Of a stretch of 33,364 nt of DNA, positions 9,535-19,360 are shown in pieces. Under the pieces are notes generated by a model that saw only the letters and a program-made list of their open reading frames with translations, did not search any database and had not been told where the DNA came from. Positions within the stretch are counted from its first letter, which is position 1. The number at the start of each line of letters is the position of its first letter. The DNA is from Nitrospira sp. (GTDB taxonomy: Bacteria; Nitrospirota; Nitrospiria; Nitrospirales; Nitrospiraceae), in the NCBI GenBank assembly GCA_016788465.1, contig JAEURV010000244.1, positions 1 to 33,364 of the forward strand. The letters are read 5' to 3'. Both the position numbers and the translations under genes were made by a program.

Positions 9535-10197
9535 TCAGTGTGCTTGGTTATAGGACGCCGTGGAGTGAACGAATCCTCCGATAGGCTTTCCACCGGGAAT
9601 CATCACATCATACTGCATGCCAACGTTGCTTCCATCTGGCGTCACAGGCGAACTGTTAAGCACCCCCATTGCTTTGGCACAGCCGGAATCAAATTCGTTT
9701 TTCCCCGTGCACTCCTTGAGGCGAAGTGCTGAAATACTGAGCGGCTTGCCAATGGCACCGGATACCTCGGGAATCCTCTTCACTGCAGAAATTACACGAT
9801 GGTTCTGCTCCGTTTCAGTGGCGACAAACTCAATGAGATCTGTGGTGCTACCGGGTGGAACTTCCTTGGCAGCAGCCGGCCCCGCATGGGGTCTCCCCAT
9901 TTTCTGCAGTTCTTGCCAAGCAGATTTCTCGGCATAGAACTTCAAAGTCTTACCCGGATGAACCTTCTGCCAGTACAAACCACTCTCGGCATTCCCGCCG
10001 AATACGGCCACGTTGATCCACACAGCTTCATCATAGGGATCAAGGACAATTACTCGTCCCTGTATCGTGGTGGGCTTGCTCATATCTCCCCATTCAAATC
10101 GCTCTTGAAACGATTCAATAGCCGAGGCACTCGACGCCATCCCCGCTACCAGGGCAACGGCTGCCAGAAGGGCTCCACCTTGCTTCTGAAACATCAT
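9535..10197 (-). CDS. Exported protein of unknown function (second gene of pair)
   Basis: I do not recognise this protein. The strong AAGGAGG at 10206-10212 lies eight bases before the ATG at 10197, so I place the start there and not at the GTG at 10215; this gives 220 residues. The N-terminus MMFQKQGGALLAAVALVAGM, followed by ASSASA, is a clear Sec signal peptide. The mature part has few cysteines (two, in KECTGK and DSGCAKAM), which could form one disulfide. It contains TTIQGRVIVLDPYDEAVWINVAVFGG, then a charged region with YWQKVHPGKTLKFYAEKS. It is the downstream gene of a two-gene unit, 41 bases after its partner, and both share a TxQGRV segment early in the mature protein. Likely periplasmic or outer-membrane associated. 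Confidence 0.8.
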   Translation of the reverse strand: MMFQKQGGALLAAVALVAGMASSASAIESFQERFEWGDMSKPTTIQGRVIVLDPYDEAVWINVAVFGGNAESGLYWQKVHPGKTLKFYAEKSAWQELQKMGRPHAGPAAAKEVPPGSTTDLIEFVATETEQNHRVISAVKRIPEVSGAIGKPLSISALRLKECTGKNEFDSGCAKAMGVLNSSPVTPDGSNVGMQYDVMIPGGKPIGGFVHSTASYNQAH

Positions 10198-10238
10198 GAT
10201 CACGTCCTCCTTCACAACAACTTGGGTACTAAGGGTGG

Positions 10239-10754
10239 CTAGTCTTTTAGTATTTTAAAGCCGGTGATGGTTCGGCCGTCGAGGGTGACCTCCATGGCGA
10301 CCAATTCCTGCGAGGCCTTGATGATTTTGTCCATCAGAGCCTTGTCCTTCACGGCAAGGCGAACTGTCGTGGCCGCATGATACCAACCGGAATATGCAGA
10401 GTTCTTTTCCGCCCCTCCGACAAAACCCCATGCACAACAGGTGAAGAGAGGATCCGGCGGTTTCACATCAAGCATCGTTGATGATCGGCCACCAGCATCT
10501 CCAGATCCTTGCTCTCCCGAATTCCAGTACTGAATTCCGAACAACAGTTCTCCATCGGGGTTATCCGCCCATTGAGACCAAACACGACCTTGCAGAGTCT
10601 TGACCGGTGGGGCAGCCTTTAGGGGCTTTCCCCCGACAACGTCATCAGCAAGACCAAGGTGCTCAATGGCTCCAGCAGCGAAGGAAAATTCGGCCGCTAG
10701 CAAGCCGAAACTGGCGCAGACTATGGCGGCAGCTAGAATGACAGCCCTTTTCAT
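10239..10754 (-). CDS. Exported protein of unknown function (first gene of pair)
   Basis: A 171-residue protein that I cannot assign to a named family. Residues 1-27 (MKRAVILAAAIVCASFGLLAAEFSFAA) form a signal peptide with a two-residue basic head. The mature protein contains VKTLQGRVWSQW near 52, a paired cysteine FTCCAWGF near 104-111, and ends in VTLDGRTITGFKILK, a strand-rich pattern reminiscent of OB-fold or other small beta-barrel proteins. That fold idea is inference. The start is supported by AAGGAGGG upstream of the ATG. It is transcribed with the following gene, whose mature part also carries a QGRV segment, and an own promoter candidate lies at 10825-10852. Confidence 0.8.
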   Translation of the reverse strand: MKRAVILAAAIVCASFGLLAAEFSFAAGAIEHLGLADDVVGGKPLKAAPPVKTLQGRVWSQWADNPDGELLFGIQYWNSGEQGSGDAGGRSSTMLDVKPPDPLFTCCAWGFVGGAEKNSAYSGWYHAATTVRLAVKDKALMDKIIKASQELVAMEVTLDGRTITGFKILKD

Positions 10755-10824
10755 ACCTCGTCCCTCCTTACATCAATTTGGTTTACCGTTTGTCTTCGTA
10801 AGCGGTTGATCAGTTTTGGTGATC

Positions 10825-10852
10825 ATTATCGGCAAAGAAAAATCATTTTGAA
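10825..10852 (-). promoter_or_regulatory. Candidate promoter of the exported-protein pair
   Basis: On the minus strand TTCAAA (10847-10852) and GATAAT (10825-10830) are 16 bases apart. The -10 box matches five of six and the -35 box four of six consensus positions. The start would be about 65 bases ahead of the ATG at 10754. The rest of the 296-base spacer to the M16 gene (10755-11050) holds no gene, and I see no terminator for the M16 gene in it. Confidence 0.4.
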
Positions 10853-11050
10853 CAAGCTTTTCACATCAGGGGTTGTCCCGTGCTCATGTCAAAAAGCTCA
10901 AACCTGAATAATTGAAGTGGAACGGTACTGAAACTCAGCTGTCCTGTCAAGGAAATGTTTCCTCATGCCTACCTCGCTCTCGAAAATACTACGAAGAGCA
11001 ATTGGAAAACAATAGCTTAGGGGGATACAGGCGCTGACACTTTCTCCTGA

Positions 11051-12328
11051 TCAGGTCCTCGATACAGGCAAGCGCCGCCGCAGGGTGTCTATCTGGCGAG
11101 ATGAAAGGGGTCCCAATCCCGTTAACGCCAGATTCTCGATCGTAAACAGGGTGCGTGCCACGCGGCTAACCTGTTGTTCCGTCACGGCATCAATCTCCGA
11201 GATCATCTCCTCCAAAGAGGTGTGATTGCCTGCAATAAGTTCATCCTTGGCAAGTTTGTTCATGCGGCTATGCGAACTCTCCAGACTCAACATCAGACCA
11301 CCTTTCATTTGCTCCTTCGTCCGTTTGAGTTCCTCACGAGTCATTCCCCGTCTAGCCATTTTTTGAATTTCTCGGCAGACCAAGTCCAGAACACGATCAA
11401 CCTCCTCGGTTCTGGTTCCGGCATACACAGTAACGGTGCCGGTATCGGAATATCCCGATAAGAATGAATAGATTGAATAGGATAACCCACGCTTCTCTCG
11501 GATCTCTTGGAAGAGCCTTGAACTGACACTCCCCCCCAAGACGCTATTGAGGGCGTAGATCACATAGCGGTCCCTATGACCGGCCGCCATCCCTGGGAGG
11601 CCAACGCAGAGATGGACCTGTTCCAAGGACTTTTGCTTCATACTCACACCGCCATGCAGCTCAGCCGGCCACCGTGTTTCTGAAAGAGTAGCCTTTGAGG
11701 TCTTATAGCGTCCAAACAGTCGGGTCATCGTTTTCTCAAGCTTCTGCTGATCAAAATTCCCTGCAACAGCAACCACGATGCCTTCCGGTCGATAATGTCG
11801 ATCCATGTACTCGAGGAGATTCTGACGACGAATTTGACCGATTGTGGATACTTTCCCAAGGATCGGCCGACTCAATGGATGCGTGCCCATCACCAACTCG
11901 GTGTGCAGCTCCTGAATAAGGTCCTCTGGATCATCTTGCACCATGCGAATTTCTTCGAGCACGACCTGCTTCTCTTTCTCAATCTCCTTCTGCGGCAAGC
12001 GAGAATGCAGGAACAGATCTGCAAGAAGGTCTAAAGCTTGAGAGAGATGCTGATCAAGAACTTTGACATAGAACGTCGTCGTCTCTCGAGTCGTAAACGC
12101 ATTCATTTCGCCGCCGAGTGCGTCAATTTCACGGGAGATGTCCGCCGCCGATCGTGACGCCGTTCCTTTGAACAGCATATGCTCGATGAAGTGAGAATAC
12201 CCGGCTTCTTGGGGACGTTCGTCCCGAGAGCCGGCATTCACCCAAAGACCTATGGTGACGGACTTGAGGGTCGGGATTCGCTCGGTGACCAAGCGAATCC
12301 CGTTGTTGAGGATGACCTTGCGGTACAA
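11051..12328 (-). CDS. M16 family zinc metallopeptidase
   Basis: Pitrilysin-type peptidase of 425 residues, the single-unit size that resembles mitochondrial processing peptidase beta subunits. The inverted zinc motif HFIEH is at 46-50, with the distal glutamate ligand in VVLEEIRMVQDDPED near 126. The glycine-rich and aromatic segment GLSYSIYSFLSGYSDTG and a C-terminal inactive M16 repeat are also present. It starts three bases after the pnp stop and is the last gene of the rimP-to-pnp cluster, a placement also seen in Gram-positive bacteria. Substrate is unknown; it has no signal peptide, so a cytoplasmic role is likely. Confidence 0.95.
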   Translation of the reverse strand: MYRKVILNNGIRLVTERIPTLKSVTIGLWVNAGSRDERPQEAGYSHFIEHMLFKGTASRSAADISREIDALGGEMNAFTTRETTTFYVKVLDQHLSQALDLLADLFLHSRLPQKEIEKEKQVVLEEIRMVQDDPEDLIQELHTELVMGTHPLSRPILGKVSTIGQIRRQNLLEYMDRHYRPEGIVVAVAGNFDQQKLEKTMTRLFGRYKTSKATLSETRWPAELHGGVSMKQKSLEQVHLCVGLPGMAAGHRDRYVIYALNSVLGGSVSSRLFQEIREKRGLSYSIYSFLSGYSDTGTVTVYAGTRTEEVDRVLDLVCREIQKMARRGMTREELKRTKEQMKGGLMLSLESSHSRMNKLAKDELIAGNHTSLEEMISEIDAVTEQQVSRVARTLFTIENLALTGLGPLSSRQIDTLRRRLPVSRT

Positions 12329-12331
12329 GTG

Positions 12332-14449
12332 TTACCCACCCGTTGAATCTGGTGCACCGCTGGTGGTCGGTGCTGGAATGGTTTCCTTTCGGCTGAGGCG
12401 GATTTTCCCCTGCTTATCGATTTCCAGTACTTTGACTAAAATTTGATCCCCTTCCGCCACCTCATCCGAAACCGCCTTCACACGATGATGGGCGAGCTGA
12501 GAGATGTGCACGAGTCCATCCGTACCCGGCAAGACCTCGACGAAAGCGCCAAAGTCCATGATCTTTCTTACCGTCCCCAAATACACCTTTCCGATTTCGA
12601 CTTCCTCCGTCAAACGATTGATAATGTCCTTAGCCTTTTGCAAGGACTCGCCGTCCGATGATGCGATCGTGACAATGCCGCTGTCTTCAACACTGATCTT
12701 GACGCCACAATCCGCTTGAATCCCACGGATCGTCTTCCCCCCCTGGCCGATAATATCCCGAATTTTGTCTTGCTTGACCTTCATCGTGTGGATGCGAGGG
12801 GCGAAGGGTGAGAGGTCAGTTCGTGGGCCTGGGAGCGCATTCGACATGCAGCTCAGAATGTGGAGACGCCCAGATCGGGCTTGTTCCAACGCTTGTTGCA
12901 TCAGGGTGGTGGTAATCCCGCCAATTTTTATGTCCATCTGCAAGGCGGTTACACCGTTCTTCGTCCCGCATACTTTGAAGTCCATGTCACCTAAGTGGTC
13001 TTCAAGGCCGAGAATGTCGGACAAGATAATGACATCGTTCCCTTCCTTGATGAGACCCATCGCAATTCCGGCAACCGGTTCTTTGATCGGGACACCTGCA
13101 TCCATCATCGCCAGCGTTCCCCCACAGACCGTGGCCATCGATGAGGACCCATTGGATTCAAGGATCTCCGAAACAATGCGCAGGGTGTACGGGAAGACAT
13201 CCTTATCGGGGATGACAGGCTTCAATGCCCGCTCCGCCAATGCGCCGTGCCCGACCTCACGTCTACCCGGCGAACGAAGCGGTCGTGCTTCACCGACACT
13301 GAAGGGTGGAAAGTTGTAATGCAGCATGAACGTGCGGGTATACTCCCCTTCTAACGCATCAATCCGCTGCTCATCGTCCGTCGTTCCCAATGTCACGACG
13401 GCTAGGCTCTGGGTTTCTCCGCGCGTAAAGATCGCTGAACCATGTGCGCGCGGCAACGCGCCGACTTGACAGGTGATCGGACGGATATCGGATGGTCCAC
13501 GTCCGTCCGCTCGTGACTGTTTCTCCAAAATCATTTTCCGGACTTCGGTGTATTCGAGCTGATGAAACACTATTTTGACATGCCGCTCACGCGAAGAATC
13601 TTCCGGTTTCTGGAGCTTCTGAATGGTCTCGGCTAGGATCTGGTCCAATCGCTCCTGCCGTGCGCTCTTATTGGAGATCATAATGGCGTCACGAATGGGC
13701 TGAGCCACTAGAGACTTAATCTCGGCCTGCAGGGTGGAATCAATCGATTCCTCTACGACGTCTCGCTTGACACGCCCCACTTTCTTAGCCAATTCATCGA
13801 TCTTCCGAACAATCTTCTTGATCTCGCTGTGGGCCAATTCCAGCGCCTGAAGCATAGTCTCTTCAGAAAGCTCATTGGCGCCCGCCTCAACCATCATGAC
13901 TGCATCAGCAGTCCCGGCCACCACAAGATGGAGGTCGCTCTGTTCCATGGCTTCAAGATCTGGATTTACAACCAGTTGCCTATTGATACAGCCGATCTTC
14001 ACTCCCGCGACTGGACCGTTGAATGGAATATTCGACACGGCCAATGCAGCCGAAGCAGCTGTGATTCCGATCACGTCGGACGAACCCGTCTTGTCGGCTG
14101 AAAGGACGGAGGCGATAACCTGAGTTTCGAAATAGAACCCTTCGGGGAAGAGGGGACGAAGAGGCCGATCGATCAGTCGGCTGGTCAAGACCTCCTTCTC
14201 AGCCGGTCGGCCTTCGCGCTTAAAGTAGCCACCGGGAATCTTGCCTGCAGCATAAGCTTTCTCCTGATAATCGACCGTCAACGGTAGGAAGTCGATCCCA
14301 GGCTTTGCGGTCTGCGCCGAAACTGCCGTGGCAAGAACGACCGTATCACCGTATGACGCCCAAATGGACCCATCAGCCTGCTTTGCGACCCGACCGGTTT
14401 CTAGTCGAAGCGTACGACCGGCAACTTCTAGCTCTACAACATGTATCAT
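12332..14449 (-). CDS. pnp: Polyribonucleotide nucleotidyltransferase (PNPase)
   Basis: Phosphorolytic 3'-5' exoribonuclease and degradosome component. The 705 residues contain two RNase PH domains (about 5-140 and 305-535) joined by an alpha-helical linker. A KH domain with the GxxG loop (IIGQGGKTI) follows near 570, and an S1 domain (GTVRKIMDFGAFVEV, DGLVHIS) near 625-690. The core motifs DRPLRPLFPEGF and GRREVGHGALAERAL are intact. The ATG is preceded by a GAGGAG ribosome binding site. It lies downstream of rpsO, separated by a 219-base leader with inverted repeats; in enterobacteria the equivalent leader is the target of RNase III and PNPase autoregulation. Confidence 0.98.
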   Translation of the reverse strand: MIHVVELEVAGRTLRLETGRVAKQADGSIWASYGDTVVLATAVSAQTAKPGIDFLPLTVDYQEKAYAAGKIPGGYFKREGRPAEKEVLTSRLIDRPLRPLFPEGFYFETQVIASVLSADKTGSSDVIGITAASAALAVSNIPFNGPVAGVKIGCINRQLVVNPDLEAMEQSDLHLVVAGTADAVMMVEAGANELSEETMLQALELAHSEIKKIVRKIDELAKKVGRVKRDVVEESIDSTLQAEIKSLVAQPIRDAIMISNKSARQERLDQILAETIQKLQKPEDSSRERHVKIVFHQLEYTEVRKMILEKQSRADGRGPSDIRPITCQVGALPRAHGSAIFTRGETQSLAVVTLGTTDDEQRIDALEGEYTRTFMLHYNFPPFSVGEARPLRSPGRREVGHGALAERALKPVIPDKDVFPYTLRIVSEILESNGSSSMATVCGGTLAMMDAGVPIKEPVAGIAMGLIKEGNDVIILSDILGLEDHLGDMDFKVCGTKNGVTALQMDIKIGGITTTLMQQALEQARSGRLHILSCMSNALPGPRTDLSPFAPRIHTMKVKQDKIRDIIGQGGKTIRGIQADCGVKISVEDSGIVTIASSDGESLQKAKDIINRLTEEVEIGKVYLGTVRKIMDFGAFVEVLPGTDGLVHISQLAHHRVKAVSDEVAEGDQILVKVLEIDKQGKIRLSRKETIPAPTTSGAPDSTGG

Positions 14450-14668
14450 CTATGGTCTCCTCTGGTTAGGTCCACAGATGCCCACTGAGATATGCTCTGG
14501 TCGACGACCTTCGCCGCTCAGTCGAGCATGCGAATGGGCGATGCGCCTGCCTCCGATAGCCTGACGCGTTCTCCGAACCTCGGAGGAGCAGAGCGCATGT
14601 CGGTGTTCATCTGTGGGACATGCGAGTAATACAATGGCGCCGGTCCACGCCGTTCTTGGAACGACCGG
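14450..14668 (-). promoter_or_regulatory. Structured rpsO-pnp leader
   Basis: The rpsO-pnp spacer holds nested inverted repeats. An outer 9-base pair joins 14472-14480 with 14608-14616 (CCACAGATG with CATCTGTGG on the RNA). Inside it a 6-base pair joins 14494-14499 with 14589-14594. An inner hairpin pairs 14571-14576 with 14580-14585 around a three-base loop. Bases 14580-14586 can instead pair with 14550-14556 over seven bases, so two folds compete. The closing arm of the outer stem ends about 22 bases before the pnp ATG. Regulation is inferred by analogy, not shown. Confidence 0.5.
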
Positions 14669-14938
14669 TTACTTGCGTATTCCCAGGCGATCGATTATTG
14701 CCCGATAACGAGCCTCATCCACGCCGCGAAGATAGTCCAGCAGACGCCGCCGTCGGCCGACCAATTGCAACAACCCACGCCGTGAGTGGTGATCCTTCTT
14801 GTGAGTTTTGAAATGTTCGGTCAGATAGGTGATGCGGTTCGTCAGGACGGCTATTTGGACCTCCGGAGAACCGGAATCCTTCTCATGCTGCTGATATTGC
14901 TGAATAAGTGCTGTCTTTGCTTCTTTCAATAATGCCAT
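14669..14938 (-). CDS. rpsO: 30S ribosomal protein S15
   Basis: Primary 16S rRNA binding protein of the small-subunit platform. The 89 residues have the exact family length, with the family motifs [14 protein letters not shown] and [22 protein letters not shown] in the rRNA-binding helices. The initiator ATG at 14938 follows an AAGGAG site that overlaps the truB end. It sits between truB and pnp, the arrangement conserved in most bacteria. No separate rpsO promoter or S15 autoregulatory pseudoknot is evident in the 16 bases before it. Confidence 0.98.
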   Translation of the reverse strand: MALLKEAKTALIQQYQQHEKDSGSPEVQIAVLTNRITYLTEHFKTHKKDHHSRRGLLQLVGRRRRLLDYLRGVDEARYRAIIDRLGIRK

Positions 14939-14954
14939 GATAACTCCTTCTCTA

Positions 14955-15905
14955 TTAATGACTCGAGAGACTCAATACTTTGCGTACTTTAATCGTTCCC
15001 AGACCACTCCGGTCATGAGTTCCAATCGCCAACAGGTGCCCCGCCTCATTTTTTAGCCGCACTACGCCCCTTCCCGTTGAGGAGAGAGACTCTCTTCCCA
15101 CTACTGGAGACAAGGGTGCTCCGTGTACGACCCGTTGTGCCTGTTCTTCGTTCACGACCACCGTGGGAAGCTCAAAGAGAAGTTCGTCCAGCGAGAGAAA
15201 CCGTGATCCGAGAGTGCTCGTTTCGAGGTGAGAAGCAACCTGCTCGATCGTTAAGGCCTGCTCGATTGCGAGAGGCCCCACGCGGCGCCGTTCGAGCGCA
15301 AACAAATGCCCGCCGACACCTAGGGCCTGACCAATATCAGCACACAGCGTCCGTACATACGTACCCTTTGAGCAAATGATCCGCAAGATCGCATCCCTGC
15401 CATCAAATGAGACAAGCTCTAACGTGTGAATCACAATCGGGCGTTCCGCCCGGTCAATCGTCTTACCAGCCCTTGCGGCCTTGTACAGTCGTTGTCCTCC
15501 GATCTTCACCGCTGAGTACATCGGGGGTAACTGTCGCTGGGCGCCTCGGAAGCCCGATAGCACGGCGTGAAGATCGCTCTCGGTGATCCCTTTGGGATCA
15601 GTCCTTGCTAACACCTGACCGGTGGCATCTTGAGTATCAGTCGTTTCTCCGAGCCGTAACTGAGCTCGGTACTCCTTATCCCAATCAACCAAATATTCGG
15701 CGATTCTTGTCGCTCGCCCCACAAGAATCGGCAAGACCCCGGTGGCACTCGGATCTAATGTCCCGGCATGGCCCACTTTGCTTTCTTTCAACAAGGACCG
15801 AACCTTCGCAACGACATCGTGAGACGTCCAGCCAGCTTCTTTATGGAGAATAAGAACCCCGTCCTCGGACTTCCGTGGTTCAAGCACTATGGCTCCGCTG
15901 GTCAT
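14955..15905 (-). CDS. truB: tRNA pseudouridine-55 synthase TruB
   Basis: Converts U55 in the T-loop of tRNAs to pseudouridine. The 316 residues contain the N-terminal [18 protein letters not shown], the catalytic motif [16 protein letters not shown] with catalytic aspartate D51, and the RNA-binding [17 protein letters not shown]-terminal PUA-like part (about 240-310) reads [12 protein letters not shown] and AGHLLAIG. The ATG is preceded by AGGGG. It begins four bases after the rbfA stop and ends 16 bases before rpsO, so it is a middle gene of the cluster. Confidence 0.97.
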   Translation of the reverse strand: MTSGAIVLEPRKSEDGVLILHKEAGWTSHDVVAKVRSLLKESKVGHAGTLDPSATGVLPILVGRATRIAEYLVDWDKEYRAQLRLGETTDTQDATGQVLARTDPKGITESDLHAVLSGFRGAQRQLPPMYSAVKIGGQRLYKAARAGKTIDRAERPIVIHTLELVSFDGRDAILRIICSKGTYVRTLCADIGQALGVGGHLFALERRRVGPLAIEQALTIEQVASHLETSTLGSRFLSLDELLFELPTVVVNEEQAQRVVHGAPLSPVVGRESLSSTGRGVVRLKNEAGHLLAIGTHDRSGLGTIKVRKVLSLSSH

Positions 15906-15909
15906 AGCT

Positions 15910-16320
15910 TCAAACCCCTGAAACGCTCGGCTCCTCAGTGGAGTCTTCCGGAGGTTGGGACGGCCCTACCTTCTCGTGCAATCCAGCCAACAGCTGGTCG
16001 ATTCGATTTCCCCGAATGCCACTCACATCCTTCTTGAAAATCACGTCCGGGAGGTAACGGAGCGACAGACGCCGCCCTAATTCCGCCCGTACAAATCCGC
16101 TCGCCTTTGACAGCCCTGCAAAGACTTCACGCTCAGCCGCGTCCCGCTCCATGGTCGTGACGAAAACATGGGCAATCCGCAAATCTCCTGTGAGTTCGAC
16201 ATCGGTTACCGTGACGCCATGCACTCGAGGGTCTTTGATTTTGCGCATGAGAATATCGGCCACTTCCATGCGAATTTGATCGGCGACTCGATCAGCCCGT
16301 TTGTATGCCGCCTTTGACAT
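15910..16320 (-). CDS. rbfA: 30S ribosome-binding factor A
   Basis: Assists late maturation of the 30S subunit and 16S 5' end processing and is linked to cold adaptation in enterobacteria. The 136 residues form the single KH-like domain, with RVADQIRMEVADILMRKIKDPR at the N-terminal helix (positions about 10-31), VTVTDVELTGDLRIAHVFV, and a conserved LSLRYLPDVIFKKD strand. The final 20 residues are an acidic, proline-rich tail without obvious motif. The ribosome binding site upstream of the ATG is weak. It lies between DUF503 and truB, as expected for this cluster. Confidence 0.95.
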   Translation of the reverse strand: MSKAAYKRADRVADQIRMEVADILMRKIKDPRVHGVTVTDVELTGDLRIAHVFVTTMERDAAEREVFAGLSKASGFVRAELGRRLSLRYLPDVIFKKDVSGIRGNRIDQLLAGLHEKVGPSQPPEDSTEEPSVSGV

Positions 16321-16362
16321 TGCGATAAGACCGTCCGGAGGAACAGTTGCCGGGAATGAGGG

Positions 16363-16644
16363 CTAGAGCAATTCCTGTTGAGTACGAGTAACCTCGACAA
16401 GAGGCATGCTCTTAATGACGTTCAGTGCTTGCTCCATGACTTGACTTACAAATCGCCCCTCACTTGCCACACAGACCATCGCAAGAACAGCTTTCTGCCA
16501 GAGATCTTGGCCATCCACTTCGGCTACAGAGAGGTTAAACTTATTTCGAAGCCGGTCTTTGAGCCCATGCAAGACCTGCCGCTTATCTTTCAGCGATTGG
16601 CTGTCCGCGATGAAGAGCTCGACCGTACAGAGACCGACCACCAT
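16363..16644 (-). CDS. DUF503 (YlxP-like) protein
   Basis: A 93-residue protein of the DUF503 family. It matches in length and in its motifs: an N-terminal beta strand VGLCTVELFIADSQSLKDKR, then LKDRLRNKFNLSVAEVD, and a C-terminal helix with VMEQALNVI. In Bacillus the homologue YlxP lies in the same place between infB and rbfA, and has been linked to ribosome assembly. The conserved position supports a role in ribosome biogenesis, but biochemical activity is not established. A 114-base spacer separates it from infB, and 42 bases lie before rbfA. Confidence 0.9.
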   Translation of the reverse strand: MVVGLCTVELFIADSQSLKDKRQVLHGLKDRLRNKFNLSVAEVDGQDLWQKAVLAMVCVASEGRFVSQVMEQALNVIKSMPLVEVTRTQQELL

Positions 16645-16758
16645 AATGACCGCCTACTAAAAGGCTACCCAGCTTGACCATTCCCAGGAAGGGCTTCCCG
16701 CGACTTGTTCTTTACGGACACAAAGACAGCGGCCGGTCATGACTCTGGTTGACATCTA

Positions 16759-19344
16759 CTAGAGCTTGGCGGCGATTTTGTCGATCGTAAACGCTTCGAC
16801 GATGTCCCCTGCTTTCACATCATTGAAGTTTTCGATGCTCAAACCACATTCGTACCCTTGCTGCACCTCGCGCACATCATCCTTGAATCGCTTCAATGAG
16901 CCAAGTTTTCCTTGATACACCACCACATTGTCGCGAATCACACGAACCCCGGCACTCGTTCGAGAGATCAGCCCATCAACCACATAGGCGCCTGCCACCG
17001 CACCAACCTTGGGGATCATAAAGACCTGACGGACCTCTGCACGTCCTAGAACACGTTCCTTCAATGTGGGTTCAAGTAAGCCTTCCATGGCGGCTTTGAT
17101 GTCAGCAATGGCGTCATAGATGATGGTGTAGAGTCGGATATCCACGCCCTGCTGTTCAGCCAAGGCCGTCGCCTTTGGCTCTGGTCTGATATTGAAACCG
17201 ATGATGATTGCCCGCGACGCCGCTGCAAGCAGAACATCGGACTCCATGATTCCTCCGACGGCGTTGTGAATGACCCGAAGTTTGACAGCGTCCGTCGATA
17301 ATTTCTCAACTGCACCGACCAATGCTTCAGACGAACCCTGCACATCAGCCTTGATGACGATGGCCAACTCCTTCACCGAGCCTTCTTGGATCTTCGCAAA
17401 GAGATCATCAAGCGAGACCTTCGTCGGACCGGTCAACTCCGCAGCTCGTCGCTGTTGCGCTCGCTCTTCAGCAATTTCCCGGGCGACGCGCTCATTCGAC
17501 ACGACATTGAAGACATCCCCCGCCGAAGGAACACCCGGCAACCCAATGACTTCGACAGGAATGGACGGCCCTGCCTGCTGTGTTTTTTCACCACGGTCAT
17601 TGATGAGCGCTCGCACACGCCCACTGAACGTACCTACGACATAGGCATCGCCGACCCGCAACGTCCCACTCTGCACCAATACCGTGGCGACCGGCCCTCT
17701 ACCCCGCTCAATCTTGGCTTCCACGACCGTACCCCTGGCGGGTCGCTGAGGATCCGCCTTTAGTTCAAGCACTTCAGCCTGCAAAAGAATCATTTCCAGG
17801 AGGGTATCCAGTCCCGTTTTCTGCTTGGCTGACACTTCCACCATGATCGTATCGCCGCCCCAGCCTTCAGAGATTAATCCGTGTTCCGAGAGCGCATTTT
17901 TGACGCGATCCGGATTCGCCGTGGGCTTATCAATCTTGTTTATTGCGACGATGAGGGGAACCCCGGCTGCCTTTGCATGATGAATGGCCTCAATGGTTTG
18001 AGGCATCACTCCATCGTCTGCCGCGACCACCAGAATAACAACATCTGTGACCTTGGCTCCACGGGCTCTCATCGCCGTGAAGGCCTCGTGTCCCGGTGTA
18101 TCCAAGAAGGTCACCTGCTTACCTCGCACCGAAACCGTATAGGCTCCGATGTGTTGCGTGATGCCTCCGGCTTCCCCCTCGGCAACATTGGTTTGACGAA
18201 TGGCGTCGAGTAACGATGTTTTCCCATGATCCACATGGCCCATGATCGTCACAACGGGCGGGCGAGGTTCGGGGCGTTCTTCTCCGCCGCTCTCCAGTAC
18301 ATCTTGCAACAAGTCGTCCCCTACTTTTTCAATGGCGATATCTATCTTCACGCCGCTCTCTTCAGCCAGCATCGATGCCGCATCCAGATTCATAGGTTGA
18401 TGAAAGGTCAGCATCTGACCCATGTCCATGAGCTTACGAACAATGTCGGCCGGACGCTGACCGATCAACTCGGCAAATTCTTTGACCGTCGTTCGCGGAC
18501 TGACCTTGACGCTCTTTCGACGCGGCTTGGTCACCTCAGAGGGCGCACTATGGTGGAGATGCTTGGATCGATCGTCACGACGCTGAACCGGAATGGCTCT
18601 GAGGTCCTGCCAGCGTGCGGCATCCTCTCTAAACTTTACATCCTGCTGATCATCTTTGGGGCGACCTGGTTTTCTGGCCTTCTTGAGTTTGTCCTTCTGC
18701 CCCTCGGCTTCAATGGCCTCAAAGGCCATGCTTTTCTTCTTACCGAGGACGGATTCAACCGTTGTGGTCGCGACAGGCGGTGGAGCGACAACCGCTTTAG
18801 GCTGAGCCGGCTCCGGCTTGGCAATCACCACCGGAGGTATCACTGTAGCCGGTGGTGGCGCCGCAACTTCTTCTCGAACATCCTCTACCCGTGGGCCGGG
18901 AGCAACGATCTCTTCAATGACAGGCTGCTCCGAAGGCACTGATGGGGCGGCGATCGTCTCGGCTGATTGTTCAGGCTGAGCCGCGCGTTCGATTTCCACG
19001 ACCGAGGATGACGAGACAACCTCCGCCGGCTCCTCTTCCTTCTTACGTTTGATCAGAATGCGCCGCTTGTCTGGCTTGGCCGACTCTTCGACCGGCTGGC
19101 TCTTGCTCGCCAGAGCCCTGCCCTGCCCTGCACCGGGGACCGACTTGGACGGAGAGGCACCCTCACCTCCGGCCGCCTGCCCTTTTGACTGCGGAGCGAG
19201 CTTGTCCAACACTTTCTCCACAATCCCATCGTCCAGCGCACTGCTATGGGAGGTTACCGGCACGCCCATTTTCTTGAGCTCCGGAATGAGCACGCGATTT
19301 TCTATGCCCAGCTTCTTTGCAAGTTCGTATACACGCATTGCCAT
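16759..19344 (-). CDS. infB: Translation initiation factor IF-2
   Basis: GTPase that places initiator tRNA on the 30S subunit and promotes subunit joining. The 861 residues begin with an IF2_N domain ([23 protein letters not shown]), followed by a long low-complexity linker rich in P, A, E, V and K (about 55-220). A second IF2_N domain lies near 280-335. The G domain follows with GHVDHGKTS at about 368-376, DTPGHE and NKID. Domains II to IV complete the C-terminus (IEDKIA-like ending [13 protein letters not shown]). The ATG at 19344 or the one six bases later could initiate; GGA lies eight bases ahead of the first. It begins 16 bases after nusA, with no ylxR or L7Ae-like gene between. Confidence 0.98.
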   Translation of the reverse strand: MAMRVYELAKKLGIENRVLIPELKKMGVPVTSHSSALDDGIVEKVLDKLAPQSKGQAAGGEGASPSKSVPGAGQGRALASKSQPVEESAKPDKRRILIKRKKEEEPAEVVSSSSVVEIERAAQPEQSAETIAAPSVPSEQPVIEEIVAPGPRVEDVREEVAAPPPATVIPPVVIAKPEPAQPKAVVAPPPVATTTVESVLGKKKSMAFEAIEAEGQKDKLKKARKPGRPKDDQQDVKFREDAARWQDLRAIPVQRRDDRSKHLHHSAPSEVTKPRRKSVKVSPRTTVKEFAELIGQRPADIVRKLMDMGQMLTFHQPMNLDAASMLAEESGVKIDIAIEKVGDDLLQDVLESGGEERPEPRPPVVTIMGHVDHGKTSLLDAIRQTNVAEGEAGGITQHIGAYTVSVRGKQVTFLDTPGHEAFTAMRARGAKVTDVVILVVAADDGVMPQTIEAIHHAKAAGVPLIVAINKIDKPTANPDRVKNALSEHGLISEGWGGDTIMVEVSAKQKTGLDTLLEMILLQAEVLELKADPQRPARGTVVEAKIERGRGPVATVLVQSGTLRVGDAYVVGTFSGRVRALINDRGEKTQQAGPSIPVEVIGLPGVPSAGDVFNVVSNERVAREIAEERAQQRRAAELTGPTKVSLDDLFAKIQEGSVKELAIVIKADVQGSSEALVGAVEKLSTDAVKLRVIHNAVGGIMESDVLLAAASRAIIIGFNIRPEPKATALAEQQGVDIRLYTIIYDAIADIKAAMEGLLEPTLKERVLGRAEVRQVFMIPKVGAVAGAYVVDGLISRTSAGVRVIRDNVVVYQGKLGSLKRFKDDVREVQQGYECGLSIENFNDVKAGDIVEAFTIDKIAAKL

Positions 19345-19360
19345 CGGACGATTCCGTATC

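Noticed and set aside
16645-16758. 32-residue frame after infB on the minus strand (starts just after the infB stop)
   Set aside because: No Shine-Dalgarno and no family; the spacer is short and the peptide looks random.
18226-18942. Plus-strand frame opposite infB
   Set aside because: Antisense to IF-2 and its low-complexity linker; no ribosome binding site and no recognisable motif.
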